The notes under the pieces were generated by a model. The model made no database searches, was not told the DNA's origin, and was given only the letters and a program-made list of their open reading frames with translations. A stretch of DNA of 64,000 nucleotides from assembly GCF_003815655.1 (NCBI RefSeq), contig NZ_CP033917.1, forward strand, positions 4,526,001 through 4,590,000, in the 5' to 3' direction. Position numbers and translations under genes: made by a program. This DNA comes from Chryseobacterium sp. G0201. Its GTDB lineage: Bacteria; Bacteroidota; Bacteroidia; Flavobacteriales; Weeksellaceae. Below are positions 46,307 to 54,827 of the stretch, one piece after another. Numbering within the stretch: the stretch's first letter is position 1; each line of letters opens with the position of its first letter.

Positions 46307-47596
46307 TTAATTTTCGTTTTTATTATTTTTAAAGTTGACGATCATTCTCAAAGGCTGATCCTTGGTCGTGTAAGCATTCAGCCAATTGAAAAAAGTAGTG
46401 ACTTTATTTCTTAGATTGATCAAAGAAAACAAGTGCACAAACACCCAGATCAACCACGCAAAAAATCCGTTGAAATGTTTGAACGGACCAGCCGTAAGAT
46501 CCGCCACTGCCCTGTTTCTGCTAATGATCGCCATTGATCCTTTGTCATTGTAGACAAAAGCTTTTTGCGAACTGCCTTTTGACATTGCATTCAGGTTTTT
46601 TGAAAGTAAAGTTGCCTGCTGAATCGCAACCTGAGCCAATTGCGGATGACCATTTGGAAACGCAGGATCTGTTGTCATTAAACTTGTATCTCCCAAGGCA
46701 TAAATATTCTCGGTTCCAGCAACTTTATTGTAATCGTCTACAATCAATCTTTTTCCTCTTCCATAACTCGCCGCCGGAATGCCCTTGAAAACAAGAGCTG
46801 TAACGCCAGCTGTCCAGAGTAGGTTTTTGGTTTCAATCTCCGTTCCATCCGCTATATAGACGATATCATCTACATAATCTTTTACCAACTGTCCTAATTT
46901 TATATTGATGCCCATTTTCTGTAAAGACTGGGTAGCATATTCTTGTGAAGCCTTGCTCATAGGAGCGAGAACTGTTGGCAAACCATCGATCAAGTGAATA
47001 TCAAATGGGACATTATTCAGTTCCGGATAATCTTTGAGAAGGATATTCTGCTTAAGCTCGCTTAGCATTCCGGCAATTTCTACGCCTGTTGGTCCGCCGC
47101 CTGCCACTACGAAAGTGGTCAGTTTTTTTCTTTCCTGAGTATCAACTGTTCTGGATGCTTTTTCGAGTCTATCCAAAACGGTGTTTTTAAGATTGATCGC
47201 ATCATCGATGGTCTTCATCGGCAAAGCATTTTTCTTGATGTTCTCGTTCCCGAAATAGTTACTTACCGTTCCTGTGGCTATAATTAGTTTTGAATAAGTA
47301 AGTTCGCCATTATTCAAAATCACCTTATTTTCTTCCGGTTTGATCTCCAGAAGTTCTCCCATTCTGAATAGAAAATTAGGATGGTTTCTGAAAAATTTTC
47401 TGAAAGGATAACTGATGTTGGATACATCCAAAAATCCCGTTGCTACCTGATAAAGCAATGGTGGAAAGAAGTTGTAGTTGTTCTTATCCACTAAAATGAT
47501 ATTGGATTGATAACCTGATTTGAGAAGTTTTTCAGCTATTTCGATTCCAGCGAAACCACCGCCTATGATGATGGTATTTTCTTGGTACGTTTTCAT
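46307..47596 (-). CDS. ndh: type II NADH dehydrogenase (NDH-2)
   Basis: The 429-residue protein has two Rossmann motifs, IIIGGGFAGIEIAEKLL (FAD) and FVVAGGGPTGVEIAGML (NADH), the NNYNFFPPLLYQVATG quinone-site region, NIYALGDTSL, and a C-terminal amphipathic segment (FFAWLIWVFVHLFSLINLRNK) that ties it to the membrane. It should pass electrons from NADH to menaquinone without pumping protons. First gene of an SDR/FMN-reductase operon. Confidence 0.93.
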   Translation of the reverse strand: MKTYQENTIIIGGGFAGIEIAEKLLKSGYQSNIILVDKNNYNFFPPLLYQVATGFLDVSNISYPFRKFFRNHPNFLFRMGELLEIKPEENKVILNNGELTYSKLIIATGTVSNYFGNENIKKNALPMKTIDDAINLKNTVLDRLEKASRTVDTQERKKLTTFVVAGGGPTGVEIAGMLSELKQNILLKDYPELNNVPFDIHLIDGLPTVLAPMSKASQEYATQSLQKMGINIKLGQLVKDYVDDIVYIADGTEIETKNLLWTAGVTALVFKGIPAASYGRGKRLIVDDYNKVAGTENIYALGDTSLMTTDPAFPNGHPQLAQVAIQQATLLSKNLNAMSKGSSQKAFVYNDKGSMAIISRNRAVADLTAGPFKHFNGFFAWLIWVFVHLFSLINLRNKVTTFFNWLNAYTTKDQPLRMIVNFKNNKNEN

Positions 47597-47768
47597 ATAA
47601 AAATGATTAAGGTGTGACTACAAATTTGCTTTTCATATACAAAAATGTAACCGTTAACCTTAACAAATTTACTATGATCGTAAGTCCATTGCAATGTGCA
47701 AATGGAAGTAGTATATATCTAAAAGATTGATTCTCTCAGGTAGTAATAATGGGAGACCTTAAAATATT

Positions 47769-48776
47769 TCAATATCCGAAGTTCAAATAAAACCTTTGCA
47801 ATCGGTTCAAACCATCAACTAAATATTCTTTGGGACAGCCAATATTAATTCTCAAAAATCCTTCGCCAGCTGCTCCATACATCGTTCCTGGATTGACCCA
47901 GAGTTTTTCTTCTTCTAGCAAAATTTTGGATAATTCTTCGGAAGTTTCATTTAATGAACGACAATCCAGCCAGACCAAATATGTTGCTTCTAATGGAAGA
48001 ACCTTGATTTGAGGTAAGTTTTCAGCGATGAATTCTACAAAATACTGATAGTTTTCATAAAGATAAATTTTCAATTCCTCCATCCATTGCTTTCCAATTT
48101 GATAGGCAGCAATCAATGCTTTGGCAGCGATGGGATTCGGATAACTGGTTTCCTGAACTTCAAAGGTTTTATGGATTTTATTTAAAATTTCTTTGTTTTT
48201 AGAAATGATGTAAGAGATCGGCAAACCCGCAAGATTAAATGTTTTACAGGGCGAACCGCAAGTCACCGATTGTAGATTGTAATTTTCAGCAATTGCTATG
48301 AAAGGAATATGCTGATGCCCTTCAAAGACCAGATCAGCATGGATTTCGTCTGAAACAACTATCAATTGATGTTTCGAGCAGATATCCGCAATTTTTTCAA
48401 GTTCACTTCTTTTCCAGACCCTGCCAACCGGATTATGAGGATTGCAAAGTAACAGCAATTTTGTATCAGGATTTGAAGCTTTAAACTCCAAATCATCGAA
48501 ATCGATTTGATAATTCCCACCTTCGTAGATCAGATCATTCTCAACCAAACCAAATCTTAGGTTTTCCACTTTCTGGTCATGGATATTTTTTCCATTAATT
48601 AAAATATTTCCCGAATCAGCCTCTATTAATCGGTTAATCATTTTCAGGGTTGTTGTTTTTCCACAACCGCTGGTTCCCAAAAGCACCAAAATTTCCTTAT
48701 CATTGGCCTGAAAAGAAATAGTGTCTACTGCTGATTTTCCGTTGAAATTTTTTGAAACCGATTCTACTGTAATCAT
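47769..48776 (-). CDS. chimera: ABC ATPase N-terminus fused to PatB/MalY C-S lyase C-terminus
   Basis: Residues 1-74 are the start of an osmoprotectant/EgtV-type ABC ATPase, with Walker A GTSGCGKTT (34-42) and GKNIHDQ. From about residue 76 the sequence is a PLP enzyme of the PatB/MalY C-S lyase family: LVENDLIYEGG, CNPHNPVGRVW, VVSDEIHADLVF, PLP Lys178 in SPCKTFNLAGL and FLRINIGCP. The ATPase lacks its signature and Walker B, and the lyase lacks about its first 115 residues. The join is near 48554. A simple explanation is a deletion between an ATPase gene and a downstream lyase gene. It follows egtB by 6 bases, so it may be a damaged end of an ergothioneine uptake/use operon. Neither activity is expected. 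Confidence 0.85.
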   Translation of the reverse strand: MITVESVSKNFNGKSAVDTISFQANDKEILVLLGTSGCGKTTTLKMINRLIEADSGNILINGKNIHDQKVENLRFGLVENDLIYEGGNYQIDFDDLEFKASNPDTKLLLLCNPHNPVGRVWKRSELEKIADICSKHQLIVVSDEIHADLVFEGHQHIPFIAIAENYNLQSVTCGSPCKTFNLAGLPISYIISKNKEILNKIHKTFEVQETSYPNPIAAKALIAAYQIGKQWMEELKIYLYENYQYFVEFIAENLPQIKVLPLEATYLVWLDCRSLNETSEELSKILLEEEKLWVNPGTMYGAAGEGFLRINIGCPKEYLVDGLNRLQRFYLNFGY

Positions 48777-48782
48777 AGGCAG

Positions 48783-49973
48783 TTATTGAGCAAGTCTGAT
48801 TCCGGTGAACTGCCATTTCAAGCTGGTTTGGAAGAAATTACGGTACGTATTTCTGCTGTGTCCGATTGGCGTAGCAACAGATGCGCCCCGCAGAACCATT
48901 TGATTGACCATAAATTTTCCGTTGTACTCGCCTACTGCGCCGGCTTCTTTTTTAAATGCGGGATAAGGCAAATAGGCAGAATTCGTCCATTCCCAGCGGC
49001 TTCCCCATTCGAAATGATTGGAAGCAACTTCCCATTCCGCTTCGGTTGGCAAACGCATTCCTTTCCACGAAGCGAACGCTGAAGCTTCGTAAAAATTGAT
49101 ATGACAAACTGAATCATTCAAATCTAATTCTTGTAATCCATTCAAAGTATAATTCATCCATTTCCCGTCAATCAAATGCCAATATAAAGGAGATTTTGCT
49201 TCATTCTGTTTCACCCAATCCCAACCTTCGGCGTGCCAATGTCTGAAATCTGCATAACCTCCAGCTTCCATAAATTCTAGATATTCCGAATTGGAAACTA
49301 AACGATCAGCAATTTGAAAATCATTCAAATAAACTTTGTGCCTTCCCAATTCATTATCAAAACAAAAACTTTCACCTTCAAAACCGATTTCGTAAACACC
49401 TTCAGAAAATTGAATCATTTCAATATTTTCAGAATGTTCTTTTTTAGAAATATCTTCATTTTTGTAAACTGGGAAAAGCGGATTGTGACCTAAAATATAT
49501 TTGATATCCGTCAGTAATAATTCCTGATGTTGCTGCTCGTGATTGAGTCCGAGTTCTAATAAAGGTTTGATTTCTTCCGTTAAAAATTCACTTTGAAGAA
49601 AATCCTGCATTTCTTCGTCCACATATTTTCGGTATTTATAAATATCAGAGACAGACGGTCGGCTCAAATTCCCCCTATGAGTACGGATTACCCTCGCTCC
49701 TACTGTTTCGTAGTAACTGTTGAACACAAAGTTATACTGTGTATCAAAAACTTGATAATCCGGAACATTCGGAATCAGAATAAAAGTTTCGAAAAACCAG
49801 GTCGTGTGTCCTAAATGCCATTTCGGTGGACTCACATCAACGATCGGTTGAACCACGTAATCCTCGATTTCCAGAGGTCTGCAAATCTCGACAGAATGAT
49901 TTCTAATTTCTGAATATTTCTCGGCCCAATTGGTTATGGAATTTGATATGGTTAAAACGGAATTTGTTTTCAT
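48783..49973 (-). CDS. egtB: ergothioneine biosynthesis sulfoxide synthase EgtB
   Basis: The 396-residue protein has an N-terminal DinB-like domain with WHLGHTTWFFE (H53, H56) and GLNHEQQHQELLLTD, which supply the three-His iron site, and a C-terminal FGE/sulfatase-modifying domain (GYADFRHWHAEGWDW, GMRLPTEAEWEVAS, LRGASVATP, RNTYRNFF). EgtB joins a Cys-containing thiol to trimethylhistidine with O2. egtD lies 18 bases upstream. No egtA or egtC is present here, so which thiol it uses is unknown. Confidence 0.93.
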   Translation of the reverse strand: MKTNSVLTISNSITNWAEKYSEIRNHSVEICRPLEIEDYVVQPIVDVSPPKWHLGHTTWFFETFILIPNVPDYQVFDTQYNFVFNSYYETVGARVIRTHRGNLSRPSVSDIYKYRKYVDEEMQDFLQSEFLTEEIKPLLELGLNHEQQHQELLLTDIKYILGHNPLFPVYKNEDISKKEHSENIEMIQFSEGVYEIGFEGESFCFDNELGRHKVYLNDFQIADRLVSNSEYLEFMEAGGYADFRHWHAEGWDWVKQNEAKSPLYWHLIDGKWMNYTLNGLQELDLNDSVCHINFYEASAFASWKGMRLPTEAEWEVASNHFEWGSRWEWTNSAYLPYPAFKKEAGAVGEYNGKFMVNQMVLRGASVATPIGHSRNTYRNFFQTSLKWQFTGIRLAQ

Positions 49974-49991
49974 TGGAATTTAATTTTAAAA

Positions 49992-50975
49992 TTACAGAAC
50001 CTGCCAAATAGAATCTACAAACCAATTTTTGGAATCGTGTATTTCATCAATGATATGAAATTTGGCATCCCTTGCAAGTTTGCTGATATCTTCTTGCGCA
50101 AATTTTTGTGAGATTTCCATATCGATCAGCTCATTTTCTCCAAAGTGAAAAACCTGGTTTCCGATGTGTACATTTTGCTCCGTAAGACTCACGAGATAAC
50201 TTTTGCAAGTGCCTGATATGGGGTCGTAGGTTTGGTAATGCTGGAAATTCAAAACATCGAAGTCAGCTTCCAATTCGCGGTTCATTCTGATGAGAAGATT
50301 CAGGTTGAAGGATGATGTGATTCCTGCAGGATCATTGTATGCATTTAAGATAGTGTGTGGATTTTTCTTCAAATCGAAACCAATCAGAAGAATGTCGCCA
50401 CGATTCAGTTTTCTCCTCAATTCCCTGCAGAAATGGTAGGATTCTTCCAAATCCATATTGCCGATATTGCCGCCCAAAAACAAAACTACTTTCCTTCTTT
50501 GCGAGATTGCCATTGCCTTGTCGAGCATATCAAAATAATCGCCTTCCAAAGTTTTGACCTCTAAATCTGGCAAATCTCTGCTGAACTTTTCACTTAATTC
50601 ATCCAAAATATGTCCGGAAATATCAATTGGCATATACGTAAAATCGATATTTTCTTTAGTTAGGTATTCAAGCAGATAACTGGATTTCATTGCATCGCCG
50701 GCTCCCAATTCTATCAGATCGAAAGGCTCATTATCTATCAGAATGCTTTTTGCCAATATCTCAGTTTTATTTTTGAAGATATCTAGTTCACAATTGGTGA
50801 GATAATACTCGGGCATATCCATGATCTGTTGGAAAAGTCTGTCACCTGCCTCATCGTAAAAATATTTTGAATATAATTTTTTTGGAGTGCTGTTCAAGCC
50901 TTCCAGAACGTCCGCCAGAAAAGTTTCCTTGGATTTGTTTTTCGTTTGAAACTCTGTTTCCACCTGTGAATTCAT
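49992..50975 (-). CDS. egtD: L-histidine N-alpha-methyltransferase EgtD
   Basis: The 327-residue protein matches EgtD, which methylates His three times with SAM to hercynine: PKKLYSKYFYDEAGDRLFQQIMDMPEYYLTNCE at the start, ELGAGDAMKSSYLL for SAM, FLGGNIGNMD, and the late FAQEDISKLARDAKF. It precedes egtB by 18 bases and follows the MDR gene by 18, so it is in the operon driven from 52428-52496. Confidence 0.95.
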   Translation of the reverse strand: MNSQVETEFQTKNKSKETFLADVLEGLNSTPKKLYSKYFYDEAGDRLFQQIMDMPEYYLTNCELDIFKNKTEILAKSILIDNEPFDLIELGAGDAMKSSYLLEYLTKENIDFTYMPIDISGHILDELSEKFSRDLPDLEVKTLEGDYFDMLDKAMAISQRRKVVLFLGGNIGNMDLEESYHFCRELRRKLNRGDILLIGFDLKKNPHTILNAYNDPAGITSSFNLNLLIRMNRELEADFDVLNFQHYQTYDPISGTCKSYLVSLTEQNVHIGNQVFHFGENELIDMEISQKFAQEDISKLARDAKFHIIDEIHDSKNWFVDSIWQVL

Positions 50976-50993
50976 AAATATTGTTTTTTGGTT

Positions 50994-51959
50994 TTAGAGA
51001 ACTACAACTATCTTGCCGCCACCGGAATTGGATTCCATAAAAATGTGGGCTTCTACAATTTCATCCAGTTTGAAGACCTTCTTGATTTTCGGATGAATGT
51101 TTCCATTTTCGATTTCATTAATAAAATCCTGAAAATATTTTCCCTCAACCCTCATATGCCCGCTGTCGTAAACCGTGAGAAAAGTTGCAGCCGGAATATG
51201 ATCCATCGGTGCAAAATCTTTGATAGACCACTGCTCAGAAAGCATTCCGGTCATACAAACGATTCCACCTCGTACTACCGATATTAATGAATCTTTTAAA
51301 GTGGATGTTCCCACCAACTCTAGAATCTTATCGATTTTTAGGTTTTGATTCGAAATTTGTTGTGAAAGATCTCCATCGTCGATCAACACTTCATCGGCTC
51401 CGTTTTCAATCAATAAATTTGTTTTGTTGATATCTCTGGTTGTACTAATGACTTTCAGGCCTTTTGATTTTGCAAATTCAGCTGCTAAAAGGCCAATCGA
51501 AGAAGTTCCCCCTCGGATGAGAATTGTTTCTCCTTTTTTAATTTTCAACGCAGAATGCAGCGAGCCGTAAACCGTCTGGAACATTTCCGGTAGAGCACCA
51601 AGTGTCTCCCAGGGAAGGTCACTTTCAAAAGAACTGATAATTGATTTAGGTAAAACTGCAAATTCAGCATAACTTCCATCAAAATCACGCCCCATTCCGC
51701 CCATAAATGCGGCAATCTTTTGACCTTTTTGAAATTCATCTGAAGGATCTTCAACAATCTCGCCCACGCATTCAATTCCCAATATTCTGGGGAAATGGAT
51801 ACTTTCGGAGTAGCCTTTTCTAGTCATTATCTCCGAACGGTTCAGTCCGAAAGCTTTTATCTTAACCAAAACCTGATCTTGTTTCGGTAACGGAATTTCT
51901 CTTTTTTCCAAACGCAAATTCTCGGGTCCGCCTGCACGGTATAAAACAGCAGCTTTCAT
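50994..51959 (-). CDS. NADPH:quinone oxidoreductase-like MDR protein
   Basis: The 321-residue protein is a zinc-free medium-chain reductase: VLVKIKAFGLNRSEIMTRKGYS, RILGIECVGEIVE and the nucleotide motif IRGGTSSIGLLAAEFAKSKG. It lacks the Cys cluster of zinc enzymes. Reduction of quinones or enals with NADPH is expected. It lies between the NTF2-like gene (14-base gap) and egtD. Confidence 0.88.
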   Translation of the reverse strand: MKAAVLYRAGGPENLRLEKREIPLPKQDQVLVKIKAFGLNRSEIMTRKGYSESIHFPRILGIECVGEIVEDPSDEFQKGQKIAAFMGGMGRDFDGSYAEFAVLPKSIISSFESDLPWETLGALPEMFQTVYGSLHSALKIKKGETILIRGGTSSIGLLAAEFAKSKGLKVISTTRDINKTNLLIENGADEVLIDDGDLSQQISNQNLKIDKILELVGTSTLKDSLISVVRGGIVCMTGMLSEQWSIKDFAPMDHIPAATFLTVYDSGHMRVEGKYFQDFINEIENGNIHPKIKKVFKLDEIVEAHIFMESNSGGGKIVVVL

Positions 51960-51973
51960 AATCTTATGTTATG

Positions 51974-52405
51974 TTATGAAGTTTGTGAAACTGTTACATT
52001 ATTGAAAATGTAACTGAATATTTTCCATTGGTTTTCTTCCTGTCGAAGCACAAAAAAATCTCTGCTTGTCTTTTGTACTCTTGATGTATCTTTTAAATCG
52101 ATTGAAGATGTATTTGCAACTGCTTCAACAAATCCATAATTATCGTTGACATCAATTTTCAAATTATCAAACTTAATTTTAAAGTCTTTTTCTGTAAGAA
52201 AATTCGAATTTGATCTTCCAATTTCCCCTCTCTTCAATGAGCGGAAACCATCAGGCATAAAGATGGCATCCTCTGAATAAAAGGATAGCACACTGTCGAT
52301 ATTTCCTGAATTAAGAGCTGATTCAAAATTTTGAATGCTCTCCTTAATTACGTTTTCGTGATGACTCATCATTTCTAAATTAAATATTATTTCGTTTACG
52401 TCCAT
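51974..52405 (-). CDS. NTF2-like (DUF4440-type) protein
   Basis: The 143-residue protein has FESALNSGNIDSVLSFYSEDAIFMPDGF and a terminal NQWKIFSYIFNN, as in DUF4440/SnoaL-type NTF2 folds. The ATG at 52405 is kept because the predicted promoter puts the start site near 52421; ATGs at 52372 and 52369 are alternatives. It is the first gene of the operon leading to MDR-egtD-egtB-chimera. Confidence 0.78.
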   Translation of the reverse strand: MDVNEIIFNLEMMSHHENVIKESIQNFESALNSGNIDSVLSFYSEDAIFMPDGFRSLKRGEIGRSNSNFLTEKDFKIKFDNLKIDVNDNYGFVEAVANTSSIDLKDTSRVQKTSRDFFVLRQEENQWKIFSYIFNNVTVSQTS

Positions 52406-52427
52406 TTGTTTCTTAAGAATCTAATGA

Positions 52428-52496
52428 CAAAATTGACTATTTAAAATAAAGGTTGCCAATAAACAAATGCAAGAAATACTATTGAACTAGTTTAAG
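52428..52496 (-). promoter_or_regulatory. palindromic operator plus -7 box, ergothioneine operon
   Basis: ATTGAACTAGTTTAAG (52481-52496, 14/16 to the palindrome, distal half perfect), 45 bases, then CAATTTTG (52435-52428, one mismatch to TAnnTTTG) on the minus strand. Third copy with the same geometry. Confidence 0.65.
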
Positions 52497-52875
52497 TTTT
52501 TGAAAAGCTCAAATTATATTCTTAATGAAAAAAAGTAAGCTTAGTCATCTACGCAAACTTAAACGGCATTCAAAACCTTCAAAATATCATCTATATCTGC
52601 TAATAAATGGTTTGAATAGAGTCCTGTTAAGTTATCTACTTACTTATTTTAAAATCCAAATTCTTTATCAATAATCATTTATATATATCGCTATTTCTTT
52701 AGATTCTGTATATTACCAATTATTCTAACTAAAGATTATTCCGTACTAAAAAAGACACTCTAAGACAAAGAATACCGAGATCTGGCATATTTTCATATTG
52801 TATAACATAGCACTATAATTTGATCTATAGTTTGAGATTATCTCTTACATAATAAATTAAATATGATGAGTGCTT
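52497..52875. other. AT-rich boundary region left of the integrated element
   Basis: No gene was seen. It separates the ergothioneine operon promoter from the small ORF and recombinase. If the element has a left attachment site it should be near here, but I found no copy of the tRNA-Arg 3' end in this stretch. Confidence 0.4.
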
Positions 52876-53094
52876 ATGAAAAAGATGACTTCACAAAAAA
52901 ACATTCAGAAAAAAAGATTGGAGGGTAGAATTATTGACTACACTCAGAATATCTTAAAAAAAATTTCTTTTGAAAAATCTAAAAAAATTCTGACGGAATC
53001 TGGGTTAAATCCATCTGATGACGAAATCAGAAGTATAATGGATTTTGCACATCAGTTGGCAGATCTTATTATTAAAAACTATATTTTAAAATAA
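52876..53094 (+). CDS. small unknown protein next to the recombinase
   Basis: ATG at 52876 gives 72 residues, highly charged and helical (IIDYTQNILKKISFEKSKKILTESGLNPSDDEIRSIMDFAHQLADLIIKNYIL). It lies 51 bases before the serine recombinase on the same strand and could be an accessory DNA-binding or regulatory factor of the element. Family not recognised. Confidence 0.55.
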   Translation: MKKMTSQKNIQKKRLEGRIIDYTQNILKKISFEKSKKILTESGLNPSDDEIRSIMDFAHQLADLIIKNYILK

Positions 53095-54644
53095 ATTCTA
53101 CTACATTAGCCTGATAGCCAAAATGTTAATATAAAACTTACTACTATGCTAATAGCAGATTTATATATTAGAGTTTCTACAGATGAACAAGCTGATAAAG
53201 GTTATTCACAAAGAGATCAGCATGAAAGATTGGAAAGATATTGCAATCAAAACCAGATTACGATCGGTCAGGTAATATTTGAGGACCATTCTGCAAAAAA
53301 TTTTAATAGACCGGAGTGGACAAAATGACAAAATATATTGATCACATTAAAAAAAGAAGTCTTAAATCAAATTTAGTTCTGTTTACAAAGTGGGATCGCT
53401 TTAGCAGAAATGCCGGTGATGCTTATCAGATGATTAAATTGCTGCTAGGCAACAACATTTCACCCCAAGCAATCGAGCAACCTCTAGATATGTCTATTCC
53501 GGAAAATAAGATGATGCTGGCAATCTATTTGGCAGCTCCGGAAGTTGAAAATGATCGAAGAGCTCTAAATACTTTTTATGGGATGAGAAGAGCTCAGAAA
53601 GAAGGAAGGCTTATGGGAACAGCTTCGTACGGCTATGTCAATAAGTGTACAGAAGATGGTAGAAAATATGTTGGTCTTAAAGAGCCGGAAGCTTCGAATA
53701 TGCTCTGGGCATTTAATGAGATCGCTAAAGGTAAATACTCCATCAATCAAATAAGGTTGAAGATGAATGCTATGGAGGGTGCAAACATTAGCAGTACATC
53801 ATTCTACAGGGCAATAAAAAATCCTATGTACTGTGGTAAAATATTTATTAAAGCTTACAAAGATGAAGAAGCCTGTCTTGTTGAAGCTACCCATGAAAGT
53901 TTGATTTCGGAATCACTTTTTAATAAAGTACAGAAGGTATTAAGTGGAAAAACTTGGGAAGAAAGGCCACAAGGAAAAATTATTGCCCATAACCATTTTC
54001 CGTTAAGAGGTTTTTTAAAATGTCCAAAATGCGGAGGGCACATTACCGGTAGCGGATCGAAAGGTAAAAAGAATGTTTACTATTATTATCACTGCAAATC
54101 CAGATGTGGATACAGATATGGCTCTGACATGGTTAATGACGCATTTATAAAAGAGCTAAAAAAATATGAGTGTCATACTGGATTTGGTCAACTTATTAAG
54201 GAAATACTTTTGATCAATTTCAAAAATATTCATCAAGGTCTCGACTTGAAGAGAAAGGAAATTTCTTCAAAAATTATCAACTTGAATAATCGTCTAAATA
54301 GTGCCAGAGAAAAATATTTAGAGGACAAATTGGATTTTGAAGATTATCAGTTGATTAAAAATGAAAGTAAAAAGAAAATTGATGTATTAGAAATGCATCT
54401 ACAGGATCAAAAGCTAACTGGTAAAAATAGCGATATCAGAACAAAACTTGATCAAGTGCTAAAAGTATTACCAAATCTCTCTCAGATCTACACTACAGGC
54501 GATTCTGATACTAAAAAAACGGTCATGTGTTCGATTTTTGCCGAAAAACTCGAATTTCAAGAAACAACTTTTCGAACACCCCAGATCAATTCCGCTCTTT
54601 CCTCTATCTTATTAATTAACAATCAATTACAAAGTAAAAAAAAA

Positions 54645-54674
54645 GGAAAAATCACTCCTAAAAGTGATTTTTCC
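54645..54674 (-). terminator. terminator of the tRNA-Arg transcript
   Basis: GGAAAAATCACT (54645-54656) pairs perfectly with AGTGATTTTTCC (54663-54674) around a 6-base loop; on the minus strand nine U follow (54644-54636). It lies 8 bases after the tRNA 3' end. Confidence 0.92.
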
Positions 54675-54681
54675 CGCCAAG

Positions 54682-54755
54682 TGACTTCGGAGGGGTTCGA
54701 ACCCCCAACCCTCGGAGCCGAAATCCGATATTCTATCCAGTTGAACTACGAAGCC
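54682..54755 (-). tRNA. tRNA-Arg (anticodon TCG)
   Basis: All arms fold: acceptor GGCTTCG/CGAAGTC with one G-T, D stem GTTC/GAAT, anticodon stem TCGGA/TCCGA with loop TTTCGGC (anticodon TCG), five-base variable loop, T arm GGGGG-TTCGAAC-CCCTC, discriminator A. CCA is not encoded. The 3' end faces the serine recombinase. Confidence 0.93.
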
Positions 54756-54762
54756 GTTTTAA

Positions 54763-54816
54763 AGCAATTGGTAATAAATAATAAGTAATATTTGAAATTA
54801 CTTATTACCAATTGCT
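54763..54816. repeat. 15-bp inverted repeat between tRNA-Arg and barrel gene
   Basis: AGCAATTGGTAATAA (54763-54777) pairs with its complement at 54802-54816; further partial pairing lies inside. It is 11 bases downstream of the outer-membrane barrel stop and can act as its terminator. It consists of low-complexity words such as ATTACTTATTACC. Confidence 0.6.
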
Positions 54817-54827
54817 CATTACTTATA

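Larger units (their letters stand above)
53146..54788 (+). pseudogene. large serine recombinase with a frameshift, reading into a tRNA
   Basis: The first frame (53146-53328) holds the resolvase start with YIRVSTDEQ (catalytic Ser11) and GYSQRDQ. The second carries the rest: TKWDRFSRNAGDAY, the recombinase domain, a Cys4 zinc ribbon (CPKCGGHI ... CKSRCGYRY) and a coiled coil. One more A in the AAAA run at 53322-53325 would rejoin them. The frame continues through the terminator and the antisense of tRNA-Arg to 54788, so the last 40 residues are not true protein but mark the attachment site. As read, the enzyme is inactive. Such recombinases integrate elements at tRNA 3' ends. Confidence 0.85.

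Noticed and set aside
53316..53318. GTG as a real start for the second recombinase frame
   Set aside because: The protein would lack the catalytic Ser; the two frames join by a single-base shift.
54665..54788. Last ~40 residues of the recombinase frame as protein
   Set aside because: They are the translation of the terminator stem and the antisense of tRNA-Arg.
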